Translations under genes and position numbers: made by a program | The notes under the pieces: model-generated | The model's database searches: none | Seen by the model: the letters and a program-made list of their open reading frames with translations, nothing else | Told to the model about the DNA's origin: nothing | Shown: positions 1 to 7,273 of the stretch, piece after piece | How the letters are laid out: each line of letters opens with the position of its first letter | Numbering within the stretch: position 1 is the first letter of the stretch | Source of the DNA: Candidatus Bathyarchaeota archaeon | Lineage (GTDB): Archaea > Thermoproteota > Bathyarchaeia > 40CM-2-53-6 > FEN-987 | NCBI GenBank assembly: GCA_022865625.1 | Contig: JALHTB010000011.1 | Span: 1-59,072, forward strand | DNA length: 59,072 nucleotides | Direction of reading: 5' to 3'

Positions 1-191
1 CCGATAGGAATCATCAACGCACCAATGAAAAGTATTGAGATGTTCAAGAATGACATCAAGCCGAAACCAACATACTGCGCAGCCTGGAACGAGTACACCT
101 GCAACTCCGGAACAAAGGCCGCAACTATGTTGAAAGCCCCGACGAGCATGTAGACCCAGCCGATTAACGCGGCAACAATCGACTTAGGCAA
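1..191 (-). CDS. Partial small integral membrane protein (C-terminus off the window)
   Basis: The minus strand stays open to the window edge and encodes about 63 residues. It has two very hydrophobic stretches, beginning around 'IVAALIGWVYMLVGAF' and 'GLMSFLNISILFIGALM', so it is a membrane protein of unknown function. The likely start is the TTG at 191, five bases after the stop of the upstream gene, though the frame is open further upstream. It is the last visible gene of the leftward operon. Confidence 0.5.
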   Translation of the reverse strand, partial: MPKSIVAALIGWVYMLVGAFNIVAAFVPELQVYSFQAAQYVGFGLMSFLNISILFIGALMIPI

Positions 192-195
192 GCTG

Positions 196-399
196 CTACG
201 CTCGCCCCTTGATCTTCCTCAACTTCATGCCGTCTTGCGGATCCGTGGCAGCATACATGAGTAGACCCTTCTTCTTGATTATCTCCACGTCAGACTCAGG
301 AATCGAAACCTTCTTCCTTCTTTTGATATTGAAAAACTCAATCGACGTGCTCGTAGACTTGCCCTTGGCGCCGTAGATCCGCTTACGATCACTCGACAA
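196..399 (-). CDS. Small basic protein, function unknown
   Basis: 67 residues, rich in Lys and Arg, with a central stretch 'FFNIKRRKKVSIPESDV' that reads like a small beta-rich domain. The start is TTG at 399, with a GAGGG Shine-Dalgarno sequence eight bases upstream. It is cotranscribed with the membrane proteins on both sides. I do not recognise the family. A nucleic-acid-binding role is possible from its charge but is not shown. Confidence 0.5.
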   Translation of the reverse strand: MSSDRKRIYGAKGKSTSTSIEFFNIKRRKKVSIPESDVEIIKKKGLLMYAATDPQDGMKLRKIKGRA

Positions 400-458
400 T
401 CAGCATTCCCTCAACAGAGAAAATGGACTCTACATGGCCCGATTAGGATAGAAACCTG

Positions 459-641
459 TCATCTCTTGTTCAAATGCAGGGTCAAAGGGAACCAAGATAC
501 AATGACGCAGACAGTGAATGCGAAAGAGATCAACTGTACTACCCCATTACTTGCGATGGAGAGGACAAGTCCTCCGAGAAAGAAGAGACACCAAGCGATT
601 TCCCAAAATGCCATTTCTTTACGGCCTCTCAAGCGTCTCAA
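459..641 (-). CDS. Small two-helix membrane protein
   Basis: 60 residues: a basic N-terminus (MRRLRGRK), then two hydrophobic helices separated by a short turn around 'SIASNG', and a basic tail. It lies in the leftward operon 15 bases after the DnaJ-type zinc protein. No family is recognised. Overlapping plus-strand frames here show no protein-like features. Confidence 0.5.
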   Translation of the reverse strand: MRRLRGRKEMAFWEIAWCLFFLGGLVLSIASNGVVQLISFAFTVCVIVSWFPLTLHLNKR

Positions 642-656
642 TCCTCCGATGTCGGG

Positions 657-974
657 TTAGGCTTGGGAACCTGCAAGCACCAACTGTTCTTTCGGTCTGA
701 ATCGGGGGTCAAATGGACTGACTTCGCCTGTTCCTCGGCATGTGTGACAATCTTCATCATACTCTTCATGGTCGCCCCGACTCTCAGGGCATGGAATCTG
801 CCCTTTCCCATCACAGCGATAGCAAGGGTGTTCGATTTCCTCATCATGCCTACAGAAACAGGTGCACGAACCAGCGCCATCGCATTCGGGGCATTCAATC
901 TCCCCGAGACCATCACATCTATCACACTCCTCGGCATGAGCAGTCTTCTTTCCTTGGCAAGTTGGGCAGATCAT
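657..974 (-). CDS. DnaJ-type CxxCxGxG zinc-finger protein
   Basis: 105 residues with repeated CxxC knuckles: CPTCQGK, CDRCDGLG, CPECDGAG, CYRCDGKG and CHTCRGTG. The pattern matches the zinc-binding central domain of DnaJ-type chaperones, but there is no J domain, so a DnaJ co-chaperone role cannot be assumed. Stand-alone domains of this kind are thought to bind unfolded protein or act as scaffolds. It is packed between small genes in the leftward operon. Confidence 0.7.
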   Translation of the reverse strand: MICPTCQGKKTAHAEECDRCDGLGEIECPECDGAGSCTCFCRHDEEIEHPCYRCDGKGQIPCPESRGDHEEYDEDCHTCRGTGEVSPFDPRFRPKEQLVLAGSQA

Positions 975-981
975 GGCTTTC

Positions 982-1185
982 CTAACTTGCCCGCGATGGG
1001 GCGCTTGTTCGAGGATCGAGGACTATCGGATGTGCGCTGGGCCTTGATGGAAGCCTATCAAGCTGGGCGGAATATCGGGCGAAGAGAGAGGGGTTCTCCA
1101 GGACCCGCGAACCGAGAATCGTTCTCTTGATCCTCTTTCCACACAGCGCACAGCGTATGAGCTTTGGTTTCCCGTGATCTTTCAT
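982..1185 (-). CDS. Small protein with one CxxC pair
   Basis: 67 residues from the ATG at 1185, which overlaps the stop of the recombinase-like gene as ATGA. This overlap is why I prefer this start to the longer frame from 1227. It has one CALC motif near residue 13 and a basic, proline-rich tail. Translational coupling to the upstream gene supports expression. Function unknown. Confidence 0.45.
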   Translation of the reverse strand: MKDHGKPKLIRCALCGKRIKRTILGSRVLENPSLFARYSAQLDRLPSRPSAHPIVLDPRTSAPSRAS

Positions 1186-1997
1186 GCTTCCCCCACTCCT
1201 TTCTTGTTCACTCGTGGTTGCCAGCAAAGGCGGACTGTGAAAAATAGGAAGCCGACTATACCGATGACTGTTCCAAGAATCACGCCTATGTTCGCAGTTT
1301 TCGTGTTCAATGTCTTGAACGCGAAGTCAATGCTCAGCATCTGAATTGCGATGCCGCATACTATCACCAGAGCGCCGAATGTACCGAGAGCTTCGACGCG
1401 CTTCGAAGAAGCATTGACCATCGGCACGTCCCCCGATTCCATCCGTCTTAGCCAAGCAAGTATCCTGGTGATGATGCCCCTCTCGAATGTTCGCCTGTAA
1501 ACTCGGTCAACTTCCTCAAGATGTTCTGTTACGGTGAGTGATGCGGGTCGACGCCCAAGAAGATACGCTGGAATCCATGTGTCCTTGGTGTTGCCCACAA
1601 GACGCGTTGCAAAGAAATGCCTGAGCGAGTGCGGCGTAACTCTTTCTTCAATATGCGCCTTGGCAGCGAGGCTTGCGATGATACGGCTTATTGCTATCCT
1701 GCTGCACTTGAACAAGCTATCCCTATCAGCCATGCCCTTTGTGTACTCGTCAAGCAGCTTCAATGTTGTCGAGTCGCATGGGATCCACTCACCATCAAAG
1801 TGTCCTCGACCCTCGACCCAAAGTGTTTTCGTGCCGTCGATGTCAATATCATCAACACGTAGGTCAAGCAGCTCTGTTGTACACAAGCCACAGTACCCAA
1901 GCAGACGCACCGTTATCCGTTCCTGGAGTGTCTCAGCAGCATTCTCTAACTTGCGAACCACATCGAGACTTGGAACGTATTTCGTGACTTCAGTCAT
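1182..1997 (-). CDS. Membrane-anchored, catalytically degenerate tyrosine recombinase
   Basis: 271 residues. Residues 10-170 follow the catalytic fold of phage/Xer-type tyrosine recombinases. The HxxR box is intact (His123, Arg126, 'TPHSLRH'). The box I arginine is replaced by Cys39 ('GYCGLCTTEL' instead of GLR..EL), the Lys turn reads VEGRG, the second His position is Arg149 ('LLGRRP'), and no Tyr occupies the nucleophile position ('TVTEHL'). Two hydrophobic helices follow, at about 204-222 and 237-257. This suggests a DNA-binding recombinase fold tethered to the membrane and unable to cleave DNA (inference). It starts four bases after the upstream stop and ends in a KKGVGEA tail that holds the next gene's RBS. 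Confidence 0.75.
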   Translation of the reverse strand: MTEVTKYVPSLDVVRKLENAAETLQERITVRLLGYCGLCTTELLDLRVDDIDIDGTKTLWVEGRGHFDGEWIPCDSTTLKLLDEYTKGMADRDSLFKCSRIAISRIIASLAAKAHIEERVTPHSLRHFFATRLVGNTKDTWIPAYLLGRRPASLTVTEHLEEVDRVYRRTFERGIITRILAWLRRMESGDVPMVNASSKRVEALGTFGALVIVCGIAIQMLSIDFAFKTLNTKTANIGVILGTVIGIVGFLFFTVRLCWQPRVNKKGVGEA

Positions 1998-2000
1998 GCC

Positions 2001-2402
2001 CTAACGCTCCTGAACCCGTGCTTCGAGCTCCTCAAGAGCCATCGGTTCCATGAAGCCTTGACCTTGCATGAGCTCTCTGGTAGAAAGAGCAAGAACGGTT
2101 GGTTTAGCTCCGAGACGTGAACAAAACTCTGCAAACTCTTTGGTATGTGATGGATCATGATTCTGACAAGTCCAGAAGAACCTATGGTGCTTGTGTTGAA
2201 CAGTCACCTTCCCGCAACGTCTACAGAAATGGCTACGCCAACACCACTCGCTCTTCGGCGGATTCGATTTCCTGATGAGGTCGAGTCGAGAAGGCTCTTC
2301 CAACCAGGACTCCACTACTGGAACAAGTAGGCTCTCCTCCAGAATGGCCATGCCTAGTCCGGCTCGCACCTTCAGCATCTCTGCCCTCATTTCCTCATTC
2401 AT
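2001..2402 (-). CDS. Zinc-binding hypothetical protein
   Basis: 133 residues. A helical N-terminal half is followed by a likely metal site at about residues 59-82: CRRC, then a His-rich stretch and a further Cys and His (CQNH). The tail is acidic and helical. No family recognised. It starts at an ATG after GAGAG and ends just before the degenerate recombinase, so the two are probably coexpressed. Confidence 0.5.
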   Translation of the reverse strand: MNEEMRAEMLKVRAGLGMAILEESLLVPVVESWLEEPSRLDLIRKSNPPKSEWCWRSHFCRRCGKVTVQHKHHRFFWTCQNHDPSHTKEFAEFCSRLGAKPTVLALSTRELMQGQGFMEPMALEELEARVQER

Positions 2403-2406
2403 TCTC

Positions 2407-2688
2407 TCACTTCTGTCTCTCGGATGACGGGTTATGACTGCTGTAACTTGCCGCTTTGCCTCGCATGTCTGTCAAGCTTCGTAGCTTGTCGGCAACTTTC
2501 TTGGTGTTCCACACTGACACTATGAAACTTGTACCGCGCATGACTGAAACGAAAATCATAGAGCCTTGCAGCATGTCCGCCACTTGCTTTGCTTCTTCAT
2601 CATGCTGTGCCTCAAATGTTCCTTTTCCAAGACCCTCGGGAGTCTCGATGCCTCGCCAACTATAGGCATATTGGAAACTGTATCGCAT
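2407..2688 (-). CDS. Hypothetical protein ending in the recurrent junction sequence
   Basis: 93 residues of mixed alpha/beta character with no recognisable family. Its last residues ('SSHNPSSERQK') are encoded by a sequence related to several other gene junctions in this operon, which also supplies the RBS of the next gene. The gene is four bases from each neighbour. Confidence 0.45.
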   Translation of the reverse strand: MRYSFQYAYSWRGIETPEGLGKGTFEAQHDEEAKQVADMLQGSMIFVSVMRGTSFIVSVWNTKKVADKLRSLTDMRGKAASYSSHNPSSERQK

Positions 2689-2691
2689 TCG

Positions 2692-2973
2692 TCATGCCTC
2701 CCGCGTCTTGTTCTGAAACTCATCGAGCTTGCTTTGTGCGATTGGAGCATTTGCGCTCAACCAATCAAGAAGTCCGTAATGTTGCTCCCACAAGACGACC
2801 AAACTAAGAAGTATTCCAATCAGTGTCACAGTAGACCATTGCATTCTCTCGAAATATGTCGTAGTCGGGCATAGCCAACAGAAACCCCAGAAGTCATACA
2901 TCCAGACCAAAGCGACAGTAAAGAAAGCAAAGAGCGGCAGAGTTGCAAGCAATGCTTTCGTTTGCCTTTTCAT
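2692..2973 (-). CDS. Two-helix membrane protein
   Basis: 93 residues. Hydrophobic helix 1 lies at about residues 7-27 and helix 2 at about 46-63, with a short loop containing two Cys (FCWLC) between them and a charged cytosolic tail. Its ATG overlaps the preceding stop (ATGA). It ends with 'NKTREA', resembling other junction tails in this operon. Function unknown. Confidence 0.5.
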   Translation of the reverse strand: MKRQTKALLATLPLFAFFTVALVWMYDFWGFCWLCPTTTYFERMQWSTVTLIGILLSLVVLWEQHYGLLDWLSANAPIAQSKLDEFQNKTREA

Positions 2974-3254
2974 GCCTTCCGAGCCCCCGGTGTCTGATTA
3001 TGGATAGGATCTGCCACCTTTTCCAGAGGTATATATTCGGAGCTGCTCGACCCCTCACTTCTGGCGGAACGAAGTGTGTCCAGCATCTCACCGTAGAAGA
3101 CCTCTCTGTAGGGTCGCCCCTTACACATCTCTCTGTTCCAGTCGCAGTGGAAGGCAGCATCGCATTCCGCCCCCAGAACCATGCCCGACCCAAAATCGTC
3201 TCCCCGCAAACGAGCGAACCAGAAGTGCCAGAAGCAAAGGTAGGACCAAGGCAT
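2970..3254 (-). CDS. Hypothetical protein
   Basis: 94 residues, aromatic-rich at the N-terminus. The start at 3254 overlaps the stop of a 28-residue ORF (TAATG) and the stop overlaps the next start (ATGA), which supports this frame over two competing minus-strand frames. The C-terminal stretch 'HNQTPGARKA' resembles the end of the preceding mini-ORF ('HNKTPEART'). Function unknown. Confidence 0.4.
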   Translation of the reverse strand: MPWSYLCFWHFWFARLRGDDFGSGMVLGAECDAAFHCDWNREMCKGRPYREVFYGEMLDTLRSARSEGSSSSEYIPLEKVADPIHNQTPGARKA

Positions 3255-3340
3255 TAGGTTCTCGCCTCCGGTGTCTTGTTATGACTGGGACCTGCCCTTG
3301 CACTCTTGTAGTCGAATATCCGCCCAAGTGATTTCTTCAT
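3254..3340 (-). CDS. 28-residue mini-ORF
   Basis: Begins at ATG 3340, behind AGGAAC, nine bases after the upstream stop. It ends in TAATG overlapping the next start. The peptide is basic and ends 'SHNKTPEART', like other junction tails in this operon. It may be a real microprotein or a translated leader that couples its neighbours. Confidence 0.3.
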   Translation of the reverse strand: MKKSLGRIFDYKSARAGPSHNKTPEART

Positions 3341-3349
3341 GTCTTGTTC

Positions 3350-3604
3350 CTACAAACCTGCCTCTTTACGCCTTGTCAGAATGAGCCTCCGAGCGAACCA
3401 ACCAAGCGTTTCGCCTTCTATCCACATCGCAAATACGATTCCGTTTGCGATGAGTGGAACCATGAGAATGTAGCTCAACACCACGCATCCGGTCATGAAC
3501 GCTACTCGAAGTGAACCTGTTATGAGAAACACGAGTGCTGCACTTATGATGATCCCTATGACTTCAGAAACTTCTAGAATCGCTTCTCTCTGCTTTCGCC
3601 TCAT
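3350..3604 (-). CDS. Two-helix membrane protein
   Basis: 84 residues: a charged N-terminus, then hydrophobic helices at about 14-30 and 36-62, and a basic tail (RRLILTRRKE). Its start overlaps the stop of the preceding gene as ATGA. Function unknown. Confidence 0.5.
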   Translation of the reverse strand: MRRKQREAILEVSEVIGIIISAALVFLITGSLRVAFMTGCVVLSYILMVPLIANGIVFAMWIEGETLGWFARRLILTRRKEAGL

Positions 3605-3786
3605 GCTTCCCCGACTCCCTTCTTCTTACCTACGAATGTCACATAGGCCATGACTGGTCCTTCCCTTATCGGTTCGAAGAACAGATGGTACAAATACGCA
3701 ATCGCGGTTCCAATCAGACCTGATGTTGAGACAATCAAGCCGTACCGCGCAAACTCTTCAATGCAAGCCGGGGGTATGCAACTCAT
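3601..3786 (-). CDS. Single-helix membrane protein with KKGVGEA tail
   Basis: 61 residues with one hydrophobic segment at about 14-36. The C-terminal KKGVGEA is the same as the tail of the degenerate recombinase at 1182-1997, and in both cases the DNA places a GGAG-type RBS just before an overlapping ATGA start. The gene starts two bases after the PCNA stop. Function unknown. Confidence 0.45.
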   Translation of the reverse strand: MSCIPPACIEEFARYGLIVSTSGLIGTAIAYLYHLFFEPIREGPVMAYVTFVGKKKGVGEA

Positions 3787-3788
3787 CC

Positions 3789-4571
3789 TTACGAATCCTC
3801 CTTCAAATGCGCTGTCTCCGTCTCTTCAAGTCTTGGCGCTAGGTAGTACATGAGTCGGCCTTGTTGGGGTATGTCGAATGTGAGCCTGATTGGCATGTTT
3901 GTAGTAAATTCGAGGGTCACTAGGTCGGCGGTTGCGGCACCTGCTTTTGCTATCTCTGAGAGATAGTTTAGATTGAAGGTTGCCTTAGAAGGTTCCTTCA
4001 CGTCGAGCTCAATCAGCATCTCGCTTGCCTTGTCAAGTTCTATGATGGCGCTACTGAGTTCCGTTGTTGCGGCGGCGGTCAGTTTCTCAGGCGTGGCCTC
4101 AAGCCTCACATTGTCGCTGACTGTTTGTACATCGTCTATGATGTCCCTGAAGATTGGGGTTGCTAGCTTCACTTTCGAGTTGAAAGTGATCTTCGGGGTC
4201 GGCACCTCTTCCTGTCCAGGGTCAAGCGTGGGGATCGTGAACTTTCGCATCATCTTCCCCTTGAGGGTCAGGTTCAGCTTGCGTGTCTTATCGTCGTAGA
4301 ACATCTCAAGAACTTCGTCGCTGCCAACACGTTTCAGCAACCTCAACATAGACGCAAGGCTAACACGAATCTTCGTCGGCTCTATGCAGGTGTACTCCTC
4401 AAAGGCAGCCTTTTGCCACTCAAAGTCAACCATCGCCACATGAGCAGGATCCATCGACCTCACCCTGATTCCGTCAGATGTGGCGTTGAAATCTGCTTCC
4501 TCAACCAGCGCTGAGATTGCGCCCAGAAGACTCTTCCAAAGCCGCGCATCACTAACTGATGCCTTAAACAT
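3789..4571 (-). CDS. pcn: PCNA, DNA polymerase sliding clamp
   Basis: 260 residues, normal length for archaeal PCNA. Hallmarks are the N-terminal 'FKASVSDARLWKSLLGAI', the 'RVRSMDPAHVAMVDFEW' strand region, the interdomain linker around residues 118-128, and the C-terminal 'MPIRLTFDIP...GRLMYYLAPR'. The clamp forms a ring on DNA and tethers polymerase, ligase and nucleases. Its presence among small unknown genes points to a self-encoded replication accessory of the mobile element. It starts at an ATG seven bases inside the preceding gene. The acidic tail after 'LAPR' is slightly extended and does not look like a PIP motif. Confidence 0.95.
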   Translation of the reverse strand: MFKASVSDARLWKSLLGAISALVEEADFNATSDGIRVRSMDPAHVAMVDFEWQKAAFEEYTCIEPTKIRVSLASMLRLLKRVGSDEVLEMFYDDKTRKLNLTLKGKMMRKFTIPTLDPGQEEVPTPKITFNSKVKLATPIFRDIIDDVQTVSDNVRLEATPEKLTAAATTELSSAIIELDKASEMLIELDVKEPSKATFNLNYLSEIAKAGAATADLVTLEFTTNMPIRLTFDIPQQGRLMYYLAPRLEETETAHLKEDS

Positions 4572-4806
4572 TCCTTGCGTCCCCCTCCGATGACGGATTC
4601 TTACCGTAACCTGCCGTTTCTGGCGTGGGAAAGCTCATTCCACTCAAGTTGCATTCGGGTTCGCGACAGAGCAGACAGTTTCCACTCTCCGCGTTGTAGC
4701 AGACACTTTCGATTGTGACTTCAGGTTTGAATAGGAACCAACTTGGCTGATCTTGCCTTCCATCACACATTGGACACTTGTGAATGGGCTTAGCAACTTC
4801 CGTCAT
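4564..4806 (-). CDS. Zinc-ribbon small protein
   Basis: 80 residues with CPMC near residue 11 and CLLC near residue 44, plus extra Cys between and after, so it probably binds one or two zinc ions. Its tail ('GYGKNPSSEG') is encoded by one of the related junction sequences. It overlaps the PCNA start by eight bases, so its translation is linked to PCNA. Function unknown. Confidence 0.5.
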   Translation of the reverse strand: MTEVAKPIHKCPMCDGRQDQPSWFLFKPEVTIESVCYNAESGNCLLCREPECNLSGMSFPTPETAGYGKNPSSEGDARNV

Positions 4807-5177
4807 TTCTTTCTCCTCTTCTTTGGTTCCTTGTACGCAACAATCGAGAGCGGACCTTTATCGTCCAGTTCTGAGGTCCATGCAAAAGCGATGACTGTAT
4901 ATCTTACGCCTCTGTCCGTGAAACTGATTTCACGGTCTACTGGGTATCCTCCGCCACCCGGAATGTCGCATGTTGCAAAATTCACATGAAACCGCGCTTC
5001 CTCTTTCGGCACGACTTTGCCGTCAAAATCAGCAAGGTTGTCGTAGTAGAAGTCAGCAAACCAAGACTTCAAGTCGTCACTAGAAGTGGGAGCCTCACCG
5101 TCACACCACTTTCTGAAGGCTTCCTCGAACCGTTTCGGAACCTCCAATTCTCCACCCAGATCAGTCTTGAGTTTCAT
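4803..5177 (-). CDS. Hypothetical soluble protein
   Basis: 124 residues, acidic with a strongly basic end (EPKKRRKK). Helices are likely at 13-30 and 35-55, followed by beta strands. No family recognised. ATG 5177 is preceded by GGAAGGGGAGA. The stop overlaps the next gene as ATGA. Confidence 0.5.
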   Translation of the reverse strand: MKLKTDLGGELEVPKRFEEAFRKWCDGEAPTSSDDLKSWFADFYYDNLADFDGKVVPKEEARFHVNFATCDIPGGGGYPVDREISFTDRGVRYTVIAFAWTSELDDKGPLSIVAYKEPKKRRKK

Positions 5178-5241
5178 TTTCTCTCCCCTTCCAATGGCGT
5201 GTTCTTTACCAAACCTCTCGTGGAGTCTGGCGTGTTACCTG

Positions 5242-5376
5242 TCATTTGTTGGTTGCTCCAACCAGATCGTCTATTGCTGTGTTCACTTCCTCTGGTCTCT
5301 CGATCTGGGGAGCCGCCTTCTCCAAGAGATGAATGTACTCAATTATCACTCTGCAATCTTTCGGGCTGATCTTCAT
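5242..5376 (-). CDS. 44-residue helical microprotein
   Basis: Runs from ATG 5376, three bases after the stop of the AbrB-like gene, to TGA at 5242. The sequence is mainly helical (CRVIIEYIHLLEKAA) and acidic. It is supported only by operon position and sensible composition. Function unknown. Confidence 0.4.
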   Translation of the reverse strand: MKISPKDCRVIIEYIHLLEKAAPQIERPEEVNTAIDDLVGATNK

Positions 5377-5379
5377 GTT

Positions 5380-5562
5380 TCACTTGTCTCCGTTCTTGCT
5401 TATTCTGAGGCTTGATCCGTCGATGCGAATCACGACTTGATCGTCTTCTTTGAATGGGAACGTGTCATCTTCAACCAAGTCTTTAGGCAAAGTGACCTCG
5501 AACGTATTCTTGCGCTTTACCTGGCGTCGAATCCTAGAGTTAGCAACTCGAACCAAGAGCAC
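5380..5562 (-). CDS. AbrB/SpoVT-like swapped-hairpin DNA-binding protein
   Basis: 60 residues. The 'NTFEVTLPKDLVEDD' strand-turn and the 'FKEDDQVVIRIDGSSLRI' hairpin match the small AbrB/MazE beta-hairpin domain, which dimerises and binds DNA. The start is a GTG at 5562, 38 bases downstream of the upstream stop. It may autoregulate the leftward operon or act as an antitoxin-like regulator; no toxin partner is visible. Confidence 0.55.
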   Translation of the reverse strand: MLLVRVANSRIRRQVKRKNTFEVTLPKDLVEDDTFPFKEDDQVVIRIDGSSLRISKNGDK

Positions 5563-5600
5563 TCATAGCCCCTTGCTGTCAGATGACGGGTTACTCCTAG

Positions 5601-5780
5601 TCAACTTGCCATCATCCATCGGGTTAGTCCGATAGAAATCGGAATCACAACCGACATGAGCATGACCGACATGAGGATCCCTCCTAAGATTCTACGCCGA
5701 ACCGACATGACAAATAGTCCACAAGCAACTGCCGATGTGCACCAATATGCCACAGTCACGACCGCGAGCAAGAGATTCAT
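5601..5780 (-). CDS. Small two-helix membrane protein, first gene of the leftward operon
   Basis: 59 residues with hydrophobic helices at about 2-26 and 31-52 separated by 'SVRRRI'. ATG 5780 has a strong RBS (GAGGAG, spacing 4-5) and lies downstream of the TATA-like and operator region at 5798-5835. As the promoter-proximal gene it sets the leftward operon that includes PCNA. Function unknown. Confidence 0.55.
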   Translation of the reverse strand: MNLLLAVVTVAYWCTSAVACGLFVMSVRRRILGGILMSVMLMSVVIPISIGLTRWMMAS

Positions 5781-5797
5781 GCTTCTCCTCTTAGACG

Positions 5798-5835
5798 GTC
5801 TCCTATTGTCTCCGACTGTCTCCTATAAGTTCTTC
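5798..5835 (-). promoter_or_regulatory. Leftward promoter with three phased GTCTCC repeats
   Basis: On the plus strand GTCTCC begins at 5798, 5808 and 5818, exactly 10 bp apart, so all sites face the same side of the helix. A TATA-like CTTATA on the minus strand lies just upstream (about 5824-5829). The repeats therefore sit between the probable TATA box and the transcription start of the PCNA operon, a typical repressor position. Confidence 0.5.
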
Positions 5836-6005
5836 CTTGACTGGCGGTACTGCGGCTTCCTTCCTAACCAAACTTACAGGTGTATGCTGGCCGACGGTGT
5901 TAGCAGACCAGACATTTTCCGCTTGAAGGCACTCCGAGATGAGTGAGACTAACGAACTTGAGAAACTAGAGTCCGAACTTCTGATCTTGAAGTTGATGGA
6001 CTTGG

Positions 6006-6788
6006 TTACGGCCCATTGAGAGAACCTATCGGCGCACTAGCTAGTCTCTTGTATAAGATGATTGAGAGAAATCCGATGATGAGCACTACTGATGGCATCG
6101 CAAACTCCGGTGTGACTTGACAAATGATGGTGAAGATTGTTTCGGTTGGAGCATAGAGCTCGCCGCCATCGAATGTAGCTTTGAATATGTATTGTCCGTC
6201 GAAGGGTGCAACCCATAAAGTCATGATGCGTCCACCGTTGCCCGTTAGTCCCCCTCCAGCCGAGTACCACATGATACCGTCCGCTGATTGATTCACAGGC
6301 ACGGGAGAGTACCAGAAAGCGATTGGCTCACCGACCAGCGTGACTCCTTGATCCGTCGCAAGGCTCGCCTCAAATGTGAAGTGCTCGTTATAGCTGGAGT
6401 TCAGATTCACCGGATTCACATTGAAAGTGATTACTGTTGCACGAGGCTGAACCGTGACCGCTATAACATCTTGAGCAGTCCGATTCAAAGCATCCACCAC
6501 ACCTACACGCACATAGTAGTCGCCGGGCACAGCGTAGACATGCGCCCGCGTTATGTAGAACGTGCCTGTCATGTTCTGCTGAGTGTCTACGCCCCCGGTG
6601 CCATCTCCGAAATCCCACTGAGCCACCGTTATGGGCACTGAAACATCAGTCTGCACACGCCAAGTCACCGTCACCATGTCAAAGATCATCGGAGACTCAG
6701 GAGAGACTTCAGTAATGAACACGAATGGCAACCATGTCATGTTCAAAGAAGACAACAACAAGAACGACACCAGAAGAAGTGGCATCAT
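6006..6788 (-). CDS. Secreted, membrane-anchored PKD-domain surface protein
   Basis: 260 residues. A hydrophobic signal peptide (1-20) is followed by a PKD domain marked by 'WDFGDGT' (58-64) and 'HVYAVPGDYYVRVGV' (83-97), then a second beta-rich domain at about 115-225 and a C-terminal helix (about 232-250) with a short basic tail. PKD domains are extracellular beta-sandwiches of archaeal surface proteins. Several N-x-S/T sites suggest glycosylation. It ends the 9147-6006 operon. Confidence 0.75.
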   Translation of the reverse strand: MMPLLLVSFLLLSSLNMTWLPFVFITEVSPESPMIFDMVTVTWRVQTDVSVPITVAQWDFGDGTGGVDTQQNMTGTFYITRAHVYAVPGDYYVRVGVVDALNRTAQDVIAVTVQPRATVITFNVNPVNLNSSYNEHFTFEASLATDQGVTLVGEPIAFWYSPVPVNQSADGIMWYSAGGGLTGNGGRIMTLWVAPFDGQYIFKATFDGGELYAPTETIFTIICQVTPEFAMPSVVLIIGFLSIILYKRLASAPIGSLNGP

Positions 6789-6828
6789 TGCTTCTTCTCG
6801 GCTCCTCTCAATAACGACAGCGACTTGC

Positions 6829-7269
6829 TCAAATGGGTAGGCAGCCCCATTCCAAAGTCACAACTATTTCGGTTCCGTTCGTTGGAAGAGACCACATGAG
6901 GTACTTTGTACAATGATCGGGAGCTTGAATTGAGATGTAGTAATCAGTCGCGTAGATTTCGCCGTCTATTATGCCGTATCTTCCATCCCAAGACCAGGTG
7001 TGATTAAGACTCTCCGACCACCATCCCGTATCGGTCAGCTCGCCCGACACTTCTTTCCAAATTGGAGATTCCAAAGGAGCATATTCCGTAACCCATATCC
7101 ACGCTGGATAATGTGTGTTAGCTCCTAGAAGAGTCAGTTTCATTGGCTGATGAACTACATAGCGACAGAACCCATTTGGACATACATCATTGTTGCAAAC
7201 TACTGTCGCTCCTAGAAAGCCCAGCAACACTCCAAGCATCAGAAGCGCGATTCCCTTTCTCTTCTCCAA
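6829..7269 (-). CDS. Membrane-anchored extracellular protein
   Basis: 146 residues from TTG 7269, preferred because GGGAG lies eight bases upstream and the start follows the upstream stop by five bases. The N-terminal helix (8-25) is a signal anchor. The outer domain is Trp/Tyr-rich with six Cys, suggesting disulfides. The family is not recognised. The longer frame from 7395 would overlap the upstream gene by 120 bases. Confidence 0.55.
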   Translation of the reverse strand: MEKRKGIALLMLGVLLGFLGATVVCNNDVCPNGFCRYVVHQPMKLTLLGANTHYPAWIWVTEYAPLESPIWKEVSGELTDTGWWSESLNHTWSWDGRYGIIDGEIYATDYYISIQAPDHCTKYLMWSLPTNGTEIVVTLEWGCLPI

Positions 7270-7273
7270 GGCC

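Larger units (their letters stand above)
2416..5612 (-). repeat. Family of related gene-junction sequences carrying ribosome binding sites
   Basis: Related segments occur at about 2416-2450, 2983-3015, 3262-3296, 4585-4618 and 5577-5612. On the coding strand they read roughly GGCAAGTTAC, a variable gap, then AACCCGTCATC and a GAG or GGAG. Each ends just upstream of a start codon and, when translated, gives similar tails such as 'NPSSE', 'NKTPE' or 'NQTPG'. The span given covers the whole family, not one repeat. Confidence 0.45.

Noticed and set aside
5939..6019. 26-codon plus-strand ORF (coiled-coil-like peptide) between two leftward genes
   Set aside because: It has no RBS and lies against the end of the PKD gene. 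Length and context are not enough to call a gene.
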